In this document: positions 46,981-58,933 of the stretch, one piece after another
Layout of the letters: each line of letters starts with the position of its first letter
Numbering within the stretch: position 1 is the first letter of the stretch
NCBI GenBank assembly: GCA_001557505.1
Contig: LSAX01000003.1
Location: 1,984,001-2,048,000, forward strand
DNA from: Reticulascus tulasneorum
Lineage: Eukaryota; Ascomycota; Sordariomycetes; Glomerellales; Reticulascaceae
DNA: 64,000 nt
Reading direction: 5' to 3'
Notes under the pieces: model-generated
Database searches by the model: none
Told to the model about the DNA's origin: nothing
What the model saw: the letters and a program-made list of their open reading frames with translations, nothing else
Position numbers and translations under genes: made by a program

Positions 46981-49900
46981 TTGCTGTTGCTGCTGCTGTT
47001 GCGGCTGCATGGGAATGAATGGTGGCGCTATCCCTGGGGTGGGTACTTCGAACTGTGTTTGGAGGCGATTTTCTGTAGGAATTGGCTGCGGTGGCTGGAA
47101 CTCGGGATTTTGCACCCTAGAGTTCGACCTCGACCGTCCTCTGTTGGCGGCTGGTGTTGGAGCTGCCGCCAGAGTTTGGTTCGGCTTCGCTGCGGTCTTA
47201 CCCTCCTTGTCTGCGCGTCGTCCCCTTCTCTTTCTACCGTCAACTTTCTCCTGCCCGTCGACCGCTCTTGCGGCACCACGGCGACCTGGCGTGCCGGTTG
47301 GTGTGGGATTGTCGGGATCAATAGGTGGTTGCTCGAACCCCCAGGTTGGCGCCGCAGCACGGCGCGGGCGTCTTCTCTCACCATTTTCACCATTCTCCTG
47401 AGTCTCCTCAGTCTCGTTCTCACCATTGCCTAGCTCGGAGACTAAAGCACTGGACCGGGTCTTGCCTCGGCCCTTCTGCTTGCGCCTCTTAGGTTGCTTC
47501 CTAAGCTTCTCTTTGAGGTTGAGTTCTTTTTTCATGAGATAGTAATACTGAATGCATGTTTTGAAGTCTCGCTTCGGAACGGCTTCTGCAACCACACCCC
47601 ATTGTTTCGGATTCGATAGATATCTCTTCTCAAAGAACTCTGCTTCTTCTTCGGTGAAGTTGTTCACGGGCGGTAGCAGCTGCCAGGTGGCTACCAATTT
47701 TTCCACAGGTACAAAGCCAGTAGTGTCAAGGTAGAACTCGGCTTCCCGGTCCTTGTTCGACCAGTACATATCAGGCAAAACCGCCTCTTTCTCACTGCGG
47801 CATTTCTCTTTCTGGGCGCGAAGTTCGCGTTCTCTGCGTTCCTCATCCTCCCTCATAGACGCCTGGAGAACCCTTTCTAGATCTCGTTCGCTGGCATAGC
47901 GTCGGCCCACTCCTCTGCCCTCTGGCTTTAACTCTGGGACTGGTGGGACAATGGCTGCGGGTTCGACCGGGGCAGCGGTGACAGAAAATTTCTCTCGGCT
48001 CTTGATGGCTACTGGGTCATCTGATACAGTAAAGTTCAAATATTGCAGGTAGTTGTTTGCGTAAATATCCCGTGCCTCGTCTTGTTCCGTCAACTTCTCA
48101 AAGGAGATCTTGCTGAAACTGTCCAGGATGAAGCCGTCAATCATAGGATCTGACTCTAGTGATTTCAGGAACTCCCTGTCTTGGTGCCACTCCTGACAGG
48201 TATAATCTGGGAGGCTCTCCACTGGAGGAGTCGTCATGTATTGACGAACAGAATCAATGGTCATTGGATCTGCATCTTCCGACTCTGTTGAATTCCCGTC
48301 GTCGTCATCCTCCATTTGAGATGGGGTGCTCGGAAGTCGTTTTTCTCCCTCAATTGTCTCTATTGGTATCCCAGGAGGGAAGAGATCTGCTGCGCCGCCG
48401 TTGGTCAAAGTGTTGTCCAATTGTATGGTTTCCGCGGCTGGCTGTGAAGTAGTCTGCCCATGGTCGACCACGTCGGTCATCGCTAGATCGCCATTTTCAG
48501 TAGTTAGGGATAGTTCAGGCGGTGCTGGCGCCATGGGGCGAGCCTCATCGATATCCATATCTTCTGTCTTTGGTTGCGGCTCCAGAGCGGTTGTGGTTGG
48601 AGCAGCATCGTCCAGTACGTCACTGGCAACTGGTTCTGCTGTGTCCGTAGTTGCAGTTGTATTTACGTTTGAAGCTGCAGTAGGGCTTGGTGCTGCGATC
48701 GTCTTTTCATCTCGTGATAGACCAGGAGACTTCAATAAGGTATCGGCCTTTGACAGCTCCAGACTTTCTGGTATTGGGCCAATCATGTCGACCAGTCCCT
48801 CTGATTCGATTACAATTGCCGCCATCGCTTCGTGAGATATCTTTGAGTAATGGGCGACAATTTGACCCGGCATGTCATCCGCCATTTCTTTCAATTTCTG
48901 GATCTCGAGCTCAGTTTTGGCGATGTGGTCTTTGAAATATTCAGCCATATCTTCCTCGTCATCTGACTCAGACGATGGCTCAGGGGCGGGGCAAGGTGCG
49001 TCTTGCGGAGGCAGAGCAAATCGTACAACCGGCACACGCACTCTGCTTTCTCTAGGTCCTGTGAATAATTTCTTCGCATCGATGCCAGGTAGTGGTTCTT
49101 TGGCGGTGATGTCCAAGTCATTCAAACTCGGCTTCTCCTCAGCTTTTGACGTCGGACGACTCTTTTCAGACCTAGAAGCCTCCGTACCACCCATAGTTGC
49201 ATCTTCAGGCCCATCAATCGGCTTCGTTTCTCTTTCCATAGAAACTCTGGCGGATTGAGTTCCCCTCTCAGATTTCATGACTATCTCGCCAGGTTCTGTC
49301 AGATGAAGGGACCGCAATTGGCCATCAGCCGTCGCAATCTGAGAATCCGTTTTCGCATCGCTACTATGAGGACGTCTATCGGGATCGGTATGGTCCCCTT
49401 GAGCGCCATCCTGGCGGAAGGGGAACGGCCGTTGCTGTTGGGCAAAGCTTTGAGACCTCATAATCTTGGGAGATTCTGGTATCTTTTTAACAATAGCAGG
49501 ATTGATCCATTGCTTGCTAGAAGGACGCTGTTGCTTTTGTTGTTGAGCACGTGGTCCTAAGGGAATCGGAGGACTACCCTCGGGGAGGGAGGGCTTTGAA
49601 GGGCCAGTAGGCGGTAGTTGGGTGTCGCTGCTAACTGAATGCCCTGCTGACACTGGCCGCTCGGCATTGAAGGCTCTTGGTGCAGTCGGCGGGGGTTTTC
49701 CGGTCCCTCCAGTGACGGAAAGAAGGTCTCCAGTGCCTACATTGCGGCTTGGTACGGAGCCAAACGCAGGTGCTGATGGTGCTAAAGGCGGCGGTGACAC
49801 ATCCTTCGTAATGGGGGATGGCTCGTGTGATGATACTCCCCGATCTAGCTTTGGCCGAAGCAGGTCGCGATCGCGGTCTCGTTCGTCTCGAGGATCCCTG

Positions 49901-50916
49901 CGGGCGTCCGAGTCCATGTATCTGTCAGCTCTGTCGCGATCATCGCGATCGCGGCCCCACCGCCCTTCCTGAGAGCGGCTGCGTGGGCTAAAACGATCCC
50001 GATTGCGATCACGATCGTCGTAGAAACCTCCTCTACCTCGACCTCTGTCCCAACCTCCACGACCCCTATCTCGGCCTCTTCCAAATGTTCCACCTGCTGC
50101 TGATGCTGCTGCTGTTGCTGCTCCTCCTCGAGGGAATGTGGACATTCCAAACGGTGGGTCAGATGAAGAGGATCCCGCAGACGGCGGCCCCCCATCTCTT
50201 GAGCCTCGTCTTGACCTTTCGGCATCCACTCCAAGTGGGGCATCTCGCTCGCGAAAGTCCCTCGGTGGTGGCGATCTGCCTCGTCCGGGAGACTGTCGCC
50301 TTCCCCTGAAGCTATCTCCCCGATCGCGCCAGTCCCGGTCTCCGCGATCTCGCTCTCGACTTCTTTCATCCCGATACGGGGGGTCTCGGCGATCTCTGAA
50401 GTCGCTGTCTCGTTCTCGTCCCCGATCTCTGCTGTCATCTCGGCCCCACCCCCTGCCGCGACCTCTTCCTCGACCCCTACCGAACTCAGCAGAGTATCCT
50501 CCGCCCCGCGGTCCGCTTGGGGGATCGATGAGTGCCTTCGGTCCTCGTGGCGGTTCGCGAGCAAGTGAATCGCGGAACGCGTCTCGATTCGTTTGGAAGG
50601 TCGATGTATTTGATCGCGCTTCTACCGATGAGCGTCGCCGATCGCCATCACTATACTGTGACGCTCTCTCGTAGCGATCTTGAGAGCGGTCGCGAGGCGA
50701 TCGGGATCGTCGATCCCCATCGTATCGCGACGAGTATCTTGAAGCCCTGCAATCAGTTTGTAAGCAAATGACAAGAGAGCTTCGAAACGCTTGAATGCAT
50801 CGTAGAACCGCCAGATAGGATCATGTGGATGGCGCATCTGCATTTCAAAGGCATTTGAACAGAAATAGCGGTGCGCTGATATATTATCATGTACGGGGAC
50901 ATTGTCGGACTTACAT
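44316..50916 (-). CDS. SANT-domain corepressor, Snt1/NCoR-like (about 2129 aa)
   Basis: Best model: a first exon ending at 50915 that carries only AT of the start codon, then 50746-46624 and 46580-44316. The first intron (50914-50747, 168 nt) would split the ATG: AT|GTAAGT...CAG|G, giving MASRYSSRYDGDRR. The N-terminus is Arg/Asp/Ser-rich. A first SANT domain lies in the middle (around TGFVPVEKLVATWQLLPPVNNFTEEEAEFFEKRY, encoded near 47560-47740). It is followed by a polyglutamine tract of 21 residues (46939-47001) and a second SANT domain (YWSVSEANDF to KNYYVRQRDQ) that spans the 43-nt second intron. The C-terminal 700 residues are Pro/Gln-rich and disordered. In yeast Snt1 belongs to the Set3 histone deacetylase complex, a likely role here by homology. 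Confidence in the family is good; the split start is the weakest point. Confidence 0.8.
46939..47001 (-). repeat. Polyglutamine microsatellite in the SANT protein
   Basis: Twenty-one consecutive Gln codons, mostly alternating CAA and CAG on the minus strand, followed by a Pro-rich segment. The alternation limits slippage compared with a pure CAG tract. Length variation between strains is likely. Confidence 0.85.
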
Positions 50917-51659
50917 TGCGCTTGGAGGGCTATTGCCCTCAAATTACCCTAATGCCAGTCAAGTACCATACGAGGTTACGACTGGCGTCTAGCAGTTTTG
51001 GACTGTGTATGTTGTTGAGATGTCTGCCTTGGTTGTGGCCTTGGACAGTATTTGTCGGCCGATCGTTAAGGAGTCGGAACTGCGGAGACGAAAGGGTTTA
51101 TCCGGATTCGACCCCGAGCTAAAGGTTTAGATGCTGAAAAACACCACTAGTAGTCGTAGTGTGTCTTCCGATATCGTGATATTGATTCGCGGTCGGGATT
51201 AGGAGACCAGATGCGATAACCCAAAGGAAAGAATTGAGGTTGAAGGATTGAAGATTGCCCCCGGTCCTTTCAGCCTCCACCTGCAAAATACAGTTCGCGT
51301 GGCGCTTAATGCCATCTCTAAAATTGAGAGTCAGCTTTAGCGCCTTGCGCTAGGCCCTTTTCAGTGGCGTCCAGGTTCGGCAGTTTAGCCAGGGGGACGT
51401 GCACCAAAGCCCTGGTTTGACTCAAACAAAAGTCTTGCCCTGCCGCCCACCTCATACCGAGATCCGATGAAGATTGGCACTAGAATCTTGCCATTCTGGG
51501 ACCTCCAATAAAAGTCACCTTGGATTTTGAATGATTTTGTTCCAGCCCAGATTCGCCAGGTAGGTCATCTGCCATTGCTTCAAATCAAGGGAGGAAGTCT
51601 CTTGCGTCCTTCGCCGACGAAGTAACTGATGATAGTTCATCAGCGCCCTATAACAAAAT
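50917..51659. promoter_or_regulatory. Bidirectional promoter SANT gene / deoxyhypusine synthase
   Basis: These 743 bases separate divergent start regions. No other gene was recognised. A leader for the plus-strand gene is suggested by the approach to 51660. Confidence 0.5.
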
Positions 51660-52830
51660 ATGGCATCCGCTGGTTCTAATGCCCCACCATCGGGGGCTAC
51701 CGATGCTGTGCTGGTCGTGTCTGAAGAGATGCCCGTAGGGGCTCAGAAGGTGGAAGAATTAGATTTTGATGATGTGAAAGGGCCTATCACCGTGGCAGAC
51801 ATGTACCAGCGGACAAGGTTCATGGGCTTCCAAGCCTCGGCAGTGGGTGAGGCAATCAGAATCATCAATGAAATGGTAAGAGGTGCTCTTCGCATGCAAG
51901 TAAGTGCCATAGGACTGACAGAGCTAAAGAGAGAATGGCGAGATCCTGAGTCAGGAGAGAAGACTACCATATTCCTCGGCTATACGTCGAATATGATTTC
52001 TTCTGGCATGAGAAGCATATTCCGATGGTTGGTAAAACACAAACATGTCTCCTGTATAGTGACAACAGCTGGTGGGATTGAGGAGGACTTTATCAAATGC
52101 CTTGGAGACACGTACATGTCGGATTTCAGCGCGGTCGGAGCGGAGCTTCGAAAGAAAGGGATGAACCGAATCGGGAACCTGGTAGTACCGAATGCGAACT
52201 ATCGGGCTTTCGAAGACTGGGTAGTACCTATTCTGGACAAGATGCTAGATGAACAGGAAGCCAGCCAGGGCACTGACGACAAAATCAAATGGACTCCCTC
52301 GAAAGTCATCCACCGGTTGGGCAAGGAAATCAACGATGAGCGGTCTGTGTACTATTGGGCATATAAAAATGATATTCCGGTGTTCTGCCCAGCCCTGACA
52401 GACGGTAGCCTAGGGGATATGCTCTACTTCCATACTTTCAAGGCTTCACCAAGGGAGTTGACGATCGATATTGTTCAAGACATTCGACGTATCAACACCA
52501 TTGCTGTTCGAGCCAAGAGAGCAGGCATGATTATATTGGGAGGCGGTGTCGTTAAGCATCATATTGCAAATGCATGTCTTATGCGCAACGGGGCCGAGTC
52601 CGCAGTCTATATTAATACAGCCCAAGAATTTGACGGAAGTGATGCGGGAGCTCGACCAGATGAGGCTGTTTCGTGGGGCAAGATAAAGATTGGGGGAGAC
52701 TCAGTCAAGGTAACGTCTCCAAGAAAGAAGTATATCAAATCATACTAACGTACTGCCTAAGGTTTATGCGGAAGCTACGCTTGTATTCCCATCTATCGTA
52801 GCGAATACCTTTGCAAAAGATATAAAATGA
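51660..52830 (+). CDS. Deoxyhypusine synthase
   Basis: Three exons: 51660-51875, 51930-52709 and 52762-52830, giving 354 aa. The enzyme transfers the aminobutyl group of spermidine to a lysine of eIF5A (NAD-dependent), the first step of hypusine formation in the cytosol. Motifs include the NAD-binding region [14 protein letters not shown], the [11 protein letters not shown] block, [23 protein letters not shown] and the catalytic lysine in EAVSWGKIK. The first intron is 54 nt (51876-51929), has no stop in frame and reads through; removing it restores the family sequence [11 protein letters not shown]. The second intron has a TACTAACG branch site and the last exon supplies [17 protein letters not shown], the expected C-terminus. 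It is divergent from the SANT gene. Confidence 0.96.
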
Positions 52831-53288
52831 TTCGATATTTTGGATCAAAGATCAGTCAGAAGATTCTTGTTCAGCAAGATCGGATTGCAGCTGAAGGTAT
52901 GTATTCATGCGCAGCCAGCATCATTAACGGACACTGAAAGCACCTCTAAGATATACCTGCAAACTTGGCTTTAGTCAGCCCTGTAGGAACGCCTGCATTG
53001 GACTTGTGTCAATTGACTCGTATACTATTAAGAATACCTTATCCTCATCTTCCTAGTAGTACCACGGAACGAATATCAAACCAAAGACGCTTTATTATGG
53101 GCAGGCTGCTGTACCAGCTCTGTGAAATACCGCAGCTCAAACCAGGACGTTTCTTGCCAAATTTTCTTCATCACGCTGATCGTCTCAAACTCGAAGCATC
53201 CCTTGCCAAACCATATCCAAATCCGATGTTATCGCTCGCTAGCCAGGGGATAACTTCTATCCAACTACGTAAGCGTTCGTGTCACCGC
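52831..53288. other. Convergent 3' regions
   Basis: These 458 bases lie between the stop of deoxyhypusine synthase and the stop of the uncharacterised minus-strand gene. Open frames here are antisense to that gene and are not supported. Confidence 0.5.
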
Positions 53289-54562
53289 TTATGCCCCTGG
53301 CGTACCCGCATCATTCTTCTGGGCAATAACCCCAGCCAGCTTAGTGGTAACGACTCCACCAACTGCAGCGTTGATATCCACGCCCGCCAAGATAGGATCC
53401 TCCTCTGCAAGTGCCGCAATGTCATCTCCACTGCTACGTGTAGATGCTACGTCGCACTCATCAGCGGCTCCGGAGATGCTGGATGCACGGGACTCTCCAT
53501 GGACTTCAGCGCTTGATCTCAGTTCCTCATCTGGTAAATCCGGTGACGCGTCGGAGACAGTGTTGATATCTCCACTCGCTCCTGAGGCGGAGCCAACGGT
53601 GGGCTTTTTAGCCGAACCTTTGGTGCGGGCGGCCTTTCTGGGCTTTCGACCATAGACAGCCTTCGCAGCCTTCGCAGCGTGAAGTCGAGCATCGGCCTCC
53701 CTAAAGGCTTGCCAGTTCCACTGGTTACGTGGAACATACCGAACTTTGTTCCAGTGCTTTTTTGCAGCCCTTACTTCTTCTTCCAATCCCTTCTTCAGCA
53801 TCTTGGAGGATAAGCCGTCAAGCGTGCCTTGACTCATCCGGCTGACAAATGCATTGGCTGCCTCTAATTTCTTCCAACTGTCCGCACGCTGTTCATTATG
53901 CTTTGTAATAAGATATCCTGCTTGTTTCATGATATCGACGGTGCCATCTGGCTGCCGAGCGAAAGCAGCGGACTCCTCTCCAAGCTCCTCGTAAGTCTGT
54001 GGCTTGTTTCGTGCCGAACGACGAGGAGGAGTAGCTTCCTCACTCGAGTTCTCTGCAACCGATGCAGCGGTTTTTTCAGCAATCTCAGCATCGCCGTTCG
54101 AGAGCTTTTCGGCATCATTATTGGCGGACATCTGACTGATTGCTTCGTCAGATTCAGCGTCTGCCGGCCTCGCAGAGGTCTTTTGTCTTTTTGCAGGGGG
54201 CACATTGACGTTTGTTGTCCCTTTATCGTTTCCAGCCGATGGACTTGTGTCAGTAATTCCAGAATCGAGAGGCTCGGTTGCCGTTCGTTTCTTTGCCTTC
54301 TGTGCCGACTTGACGGGAGTTGAAAGAGGAGTGCACGATGCTGGTGATGCGGAAGCTGTGAGCTGCTGTTTCTCACGGACATCGTCCTCAGTCAAAATAT
54401 CCTTGGACTTGGTGGGGTTCACTGAGGCCTTTCTGTTACGGAGCGAAGAGCGTCGGAGCTTGATTATTGTCAGCGTATGTCTCCATCCTCTTGATCTGGT
54501 TGGGAAACAGTGCTCACCTCAACGACCTCCTGCGGAACGATTGTTCTTTTCCTTGCGGGCAT
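53289..54562 (-). CDS. Uncharacterised, probably nuclear protein (404 aa)
   Basis: Two exons: 54562-54518 (15 codons, MPARKRTIVPQEVVE) and 54458-53289. I do not recognise the family. The N-terminal ~150 residues are disordered and Lys/Arg/Ser/Thr-rich with several basic clusters (KSAQKAKKR, PPAKRQK) suggesting nuclear localisation. The middle (about residues 165-285) looks folded and helical, with repeated Trp/Asn/Arg positions around KKHWNKVRYVPRNQWNWQAF. The C-terminal part is Ala/Ser/Asp-rich. The intron is 59 nt. Chromatin or transcription roles are suggested by composition only. It is convergent with deoxyhypusine synthase and divergent from CWC27. Confidence 0.8.
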
Positions 54563-56213
54563 TGTCGCGTTCTGAATCTTGTAGGATACGTATCGTTTGG
54601 GTTCCAGGGTTTGGAGCTTCGTGTGAAGTTAGTTTCGTTGAGTATGAGGAAGATGAGAATGAGGACCTCGATAGCGTTATATGACGGAATTGATAGATGC
54701 GAGATAGAAAGGAAAGATTCAGCTGAACTTAAGCTGCGTTGGGGTGGGAATACGGATAATATGAGTAGTATTGATATTGAGACCATTGAAGGCTCAGTGG
54801 TATTGTTCAGAGAAGCTAAGCTATTCAGGGTTTTCAAAGTGAGAGGAAGGAGCGACCAAGCTGTTTCAAGCGGCACCTGCTTCAGAGAACCATAACTGCG
54901 TAGATTGCTCTCAGCAACACTTTCGAATAAGCAATTCATGGCCGGTATACCTTAGTGTTAGACGACGTGAAGCTAGCGACTTCAAGATCCTCATACCAGC
55001 AGCCCAAACAAGGTTCTTATATCTCTCGACACACACACCATAAGGCGACTTACTGATGTATCACTTCAAGGACAGTTCACCAAGGATCTGGCACTTTCGT
55101 GATCTAATGCAAGTTAGAAGACCTCGACACCTTTTGTTGTCGAGAGTCATCAGAGTCTTGACCATCTGTCACCAGATTTGAGGTGACAGTTTACCCAGCT
55201 TCATATGTTACCAATATGGGTTGCGGATGACCTAGTCTCCTCTGGCTTGAGACATTCGACGACTTCGTGTCCAGCGTAGGCAATAGCTCATAGCAATAGA
55301 CTTGCAACGCAAATACTCGCCAGTTTAACAAATCTCACCAAGTAAACCCTAAGGGAATCTCTATCGATATTCTTCTGGAGATGCTGCAGCTCAAAATTGT
55401 GGTTTCTTGCCTTTGACTTTACTAGTGATTCGCTATGTTTCTCTCTCCATATTTGCTACAGCACAAGGAAGCCAAATTTAAGAGTGGTTAACAAAGACAG
55501 ATGCAGCTCTGTAAACTCGTTTCATCTACCCTTGCAAGAGTCATGTTTAAGATACTAGGGAATAGAAGCTGTTTAAATTCTTCAGATAAATATATGCAAA
55601 AGCCACACCGAGCAGAGGGTAATCCCAACCACAAGTCATGTTTCGGTCTAAGCAAGGAAAGAATTAAAGCACATCCGGAGACAATTATACCATGATTCAA
55701 AGGACTTAAACAGGAAAAGTGTGAGCACCTTAACATCATATCATGCAGCACGCAAACTACCCATGACCAAGATTCTTGACTGGACAAGGTCTTCAGAATG
55801 CAGCTTCAGAGGGACTTCTAAAAACGGTGCTTTTAGCAGATTCACAAGTAATGCTCTGACTGACCCGCGGACAGACGATTCATGTCCGGGGCCTGGTACG
55901 CAACCCTCAGGCCGTACACCAAGATAATCTAGTGAACAGATAACTGCCGCAACTTGCGTTCAATCTTCTGTCCAAGATGAGGTAGGAGTGGTCTACTACG
56001 AAGTAATTGGGGCACATCGACAACTGGAGTTGAAGCATCCTCACGTGATCTTATCGATAAGCCTGTATGGTAGAAGCTTTGAAAGCTCCGAGGTACATCG
56101 TGAAAACTACCACTTTTTAGTCAACCTCCACCGCATTCAAGTCTTCAAGTATTCACCAGATCACCTTACCAGCAACACCCTGCTCGAGACTGCTGGATGG
56201 GCACAACACCACG
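54563..56213. promoter_or_regulatory. Long divergent intergenic region, 1.65 kb
   Basis: Between the uncharacterised gene (minus) and CWC27 (plus). It is AT-richer than the flanking genes and holds only short frames. No repeats or RNA genes were recognised. It should contain both promoters. Confidence 0.5.
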
Positions 56214-57824
56214 ATGTCTGCAATATATAATCTCGAGCCGCAGCCTACGGCATCTGCAATTCTGCACACAACTCAAGGAGATATCTCGATAGAGCTATTC
56301 GCGAAACAAACCCCGTTAACATGTCGCAATTTTCTCCAGCTTGCCCTGGACGGCTATTACGATAACACAATCTTCCACCGACTCGTCGCGGGCTTTATTC
56401 TACAAGGAGGGGACCCGACAGGAACCGGAAATGGAGGAGAGTCAATATATGACGGAGGGGCCTTCAGTGGAGAACTGGATCCATGGCCCATGGAGCAGCG
56501 CGAGGGCAAGAATTCAGGGTCTTTCGGAGTGGGATTTAGAGACGAGTTTCATTCGCGACTGAAATTCAATCGACGAGGCCTGTTAGGCATGGCCAATGAA
56601 AGCAGACCAAACACGAATGGTAGTCAATTCTTCTTCACCCTGGACAAGGCGGAGGAGTTAAATAGCAAGAACACTTTGTTTGGGCGGGTGGTCGGCGACA
56701 CAATCTACAATCTGGCCAAGATGGGCGAAGCAGAAGTTGATGCAGGCACCGAACGACCAACGTACCCAGTAAAGATCACAGATATCGAGATCTTGATCAA
56801 TCCTTTCGAAGACATGAAGCAAAGGCCAAGAACGGCCCCTCATACTCAGAAGACTGTTGTTGTTGAAAGGAAAAAGAAGAGAAAGGGAGGAAAACAGCTC
56901 CTGAGTTTTGGAGACGAGGAGGGCGATGCAGAAGAACCACCAGTGTTGAAGAAAACTAAGTTCGATACCAGAATTGTGATGGACGTCGACGAAGAGGAAC
57001 CTGCACCTGTACAGAAGAAAGCTGCCAAATCCAAGTCCAAGGATTCCAAGAGCAACCAAAACCTTGTCTCGACTGCGAGGGTTCTAGAAGTGGAGGGACA
57101 TCACAAGGCCGCTTTGGCACGGAAAGATGCTCCTCCAGTAAAGCATGAGTATTCATCACCTGAACCAGAGACGCACAAAACGAAGAGTGCCCTGGAACGG
57201 ACGAACGAGGAAATTGCCGCGTTGAAAGCATCCATGAAACGGGAAATCCACTCCGAACCAGTTCAAGAAGCTAAGAAGTCTGCCTTGGACAACATGATTC
57301 CAGAGACATCCATCAAAGGCCGGAGAAGAAAGCACCATGGCAAGAACACAGTCACGCTTGAGGACCAGAAGGCCCTAGATGCACTGCAAGCTTTCAAATC
57401 AAGACTGGATCAAGCGCCTGCCGAGAAAGGGACCGGGCCGCTTCCGGTCCAAGATGATGAGGGGGATAAGACAACCCAAGAAGCTGATGAGGAGGCAGAG
57501 CTCTGCGACCTACACTTCATTGCCAACTGTCAAAGCTGCAAGGCCTGGGATCAGGCCGAGAAGGGAGAAGAAAGCGACGATGAAGGGTGGATGTCCCATG
57601 CTCTAAGCTTCAAGGCGGATAAGCTAGGCAAGGATCTCAGTTATCGTAAGAAGGCTGAGGATGAGTTGGTGGTTATTGACCCCAGAGAAAAGGCAAGGAC
57701 TTTGAAGGAGGAGAAGAAGGCTGCAATGGAAGCTAGGTCTGGAAACACTGGCCGAGAATGGGATCAAGCCCGCAATGCTAAGATGGCCAAAGCCTCTGCA
57801 CTTGCTGGTAGGGGAGCTCGGTAG
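56214..57824 (+). CDS. Cwc27, spliceosomal cyclophilin
   Basis: A single exon of 536 aa starting at MSAIYNLEPQ. The cyclophilin-type PPIase domain covers about residues 14-180, with TQGDISIELF, FHRLVAGFILQGGDPTG, NGSQFFFTL and FGRVVG. The rest is Lys/Glu-rich and disordered, and the conserved C-terminal element of fungal Cwc27 (CDLHFIANCQSCKAWD, with three cysteines, then EGWMSHALSF) is present. Cwc27 joins the activated spliceosome (Bact) and in human cells interacts with CWC22. The active-site Arg in FHRL is kept, so catalysis is possible, though many Cwc27 proteins have weak isomerase activity. It lies upstream of HSF1 in the same orientation. Confidence 0.95.
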   Translation: MSAIYNLEPQPTASAILHTTQGDISIELFAKQTPLTCRNFLQLALDGYYDNTIFHRLVAGFILQGGDPTGTGNGGESIYDGGAFSGELDPWPMEQREGKNSGSFGVGFRDEFHSRLKFNRRGLLGMANESRPNTNGSQFFFTLDKAEELNSKNTLFGRVVGDTIYNLAKMGEAEVDAGTERPTYPVKITDIEILINPFEDMKQRPRTAPHTQKTVVVERKKKRKGGKQLLSFGDEEGDAEEPPVLKKTKFDTRIVMDVDEEEPAPVQKKAAKSKSKDSKSNQNLVSTARVLEVEGHHKAALARKDAPPVKHEYSSPEPETHKTKSALERTNEEIAALKASMKREIHSEPVQEAKKSALDNMIPETSIKGRRRKHHGKNTVTLEDQKALDALQAFKSRLDQAPAEKGTGPLPVQDDEGDKTTQEADEEAELCDLHFIANCQSCKAWDQAEKGEESDDEGWMSHALSFKADKLGKDLSYRKKAEDELVVIDPREKARTLKEEKKAAMEARSGNTGREWDQARNAKMAKASALAGRGAR

Positions 57825-58933
57825 CAAAGTCATCGCTGCTTGAATTTAATGATACCCTTTTTCTTGACATACATTGGTTGTCGTGACTAGACACTGTGGT
57901 CAACATGGACGCATACAGCTTACTTGCAAATGAATGCATCACGGTCTGAATTAGACGAGCTAATAAGAGGAATATAACTCGTTCGATCAAGAGAAGTTTC
58001 GATAACTGGAGTCCATGCGGGTTCGTCTGCGCCGCATGCCAATAACGGGGTTGAAGATCCGATAAATACTTATCGGCTTCAGATGGAACGACTATCCACT
58101 TATCAATATGGCTGTTCATTGGGTCAGTAAGCGAATGATCAGAAGTGATGATCCAAGCTCACATGGGAAAAAGACTCCACCTTGGGGGGATTAACTCAGC
58201 CTTGAAAGCCTTCAGATAACACTCATGCCACCACAAGCCAGGCTGTCGCCTTTGAACGTCTGAATCGCGCTATCCTTTCGATGCCATTACCATCAAAAAT
58301 GTCTCGCAATCGCTGAACATTGAAAGACTGAGTAAGACAGGAGATGTAAGGCAAAAGGATCCGCCACGTAACCGACAGTGCCTTGCTCCGAAAGAAGCAG
58401 CCCCCCTCCCAATCCAGCTTTGTCAACTCCGAGACACCCGTCTCTATTCGCCGAACACCGAGAGAGCCATCGCGACAAGGCCGTCTTTGCCTATCGCATT
58501 GCGATCATCTATCTTGACACAACAGCACCCCTTGGAACCACCCGAAGCCTTCTGGTGTTGACCCTGGCCGGCGCCCAACCTTTCAAAGGTGATTGGTTTG
58601 GAGTGGGATATATAGACGGTCGGCGGATCCATCTGTGGCTGCTGGGAAACAGTTCTCGACAAACTAGCCCCAGAATATCCGATTCCAGATTGCTGCTGCG
58701 CCTTGTATTCGATTGTCATTCCGCAGAGCCAGACATACGTTGGGAGGTCCAGGTAAAAGAAGCGTTGGGCCCGACTCGGGAAGGCTATCAGGCAACCTGC
58801 AGCCAGGCTGCCAACACGGGAGGGCGCATAAATACTCCTCTCGGCGGCACCAGCAGCGGCTTCGAAGCAGCGATTGCTGGTGAGGGAACTCTTGACTCGT
58901 CGCCAGGCACCGGCGTCTTATATGTACCTTTCC
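57825..58933. promoter_or_regulatory. Promoter and leader of the heat shock factor gene
   Basis: These 1.1 kb lie between the stop of CWC27 and the HSF1 start. A 190-codon open frame with no ATG start overlaps the HSF1 start in another frame and is not supported as a gene. The leader has a second in-frame ATG at 58922 four codons upstream of the chosen start. Self-regulation through heat shock elements is plausible but I did not find a clear GAA/TTC array. Confidence 0.5.

Noticed and set aside
52965..53516. 183-codon plus-strand frame right of deoxyhypusine synthase
   Set aside because: It starts at a non-ATG codon and its second half is antisense to the uncharacterised minus-strand gene.
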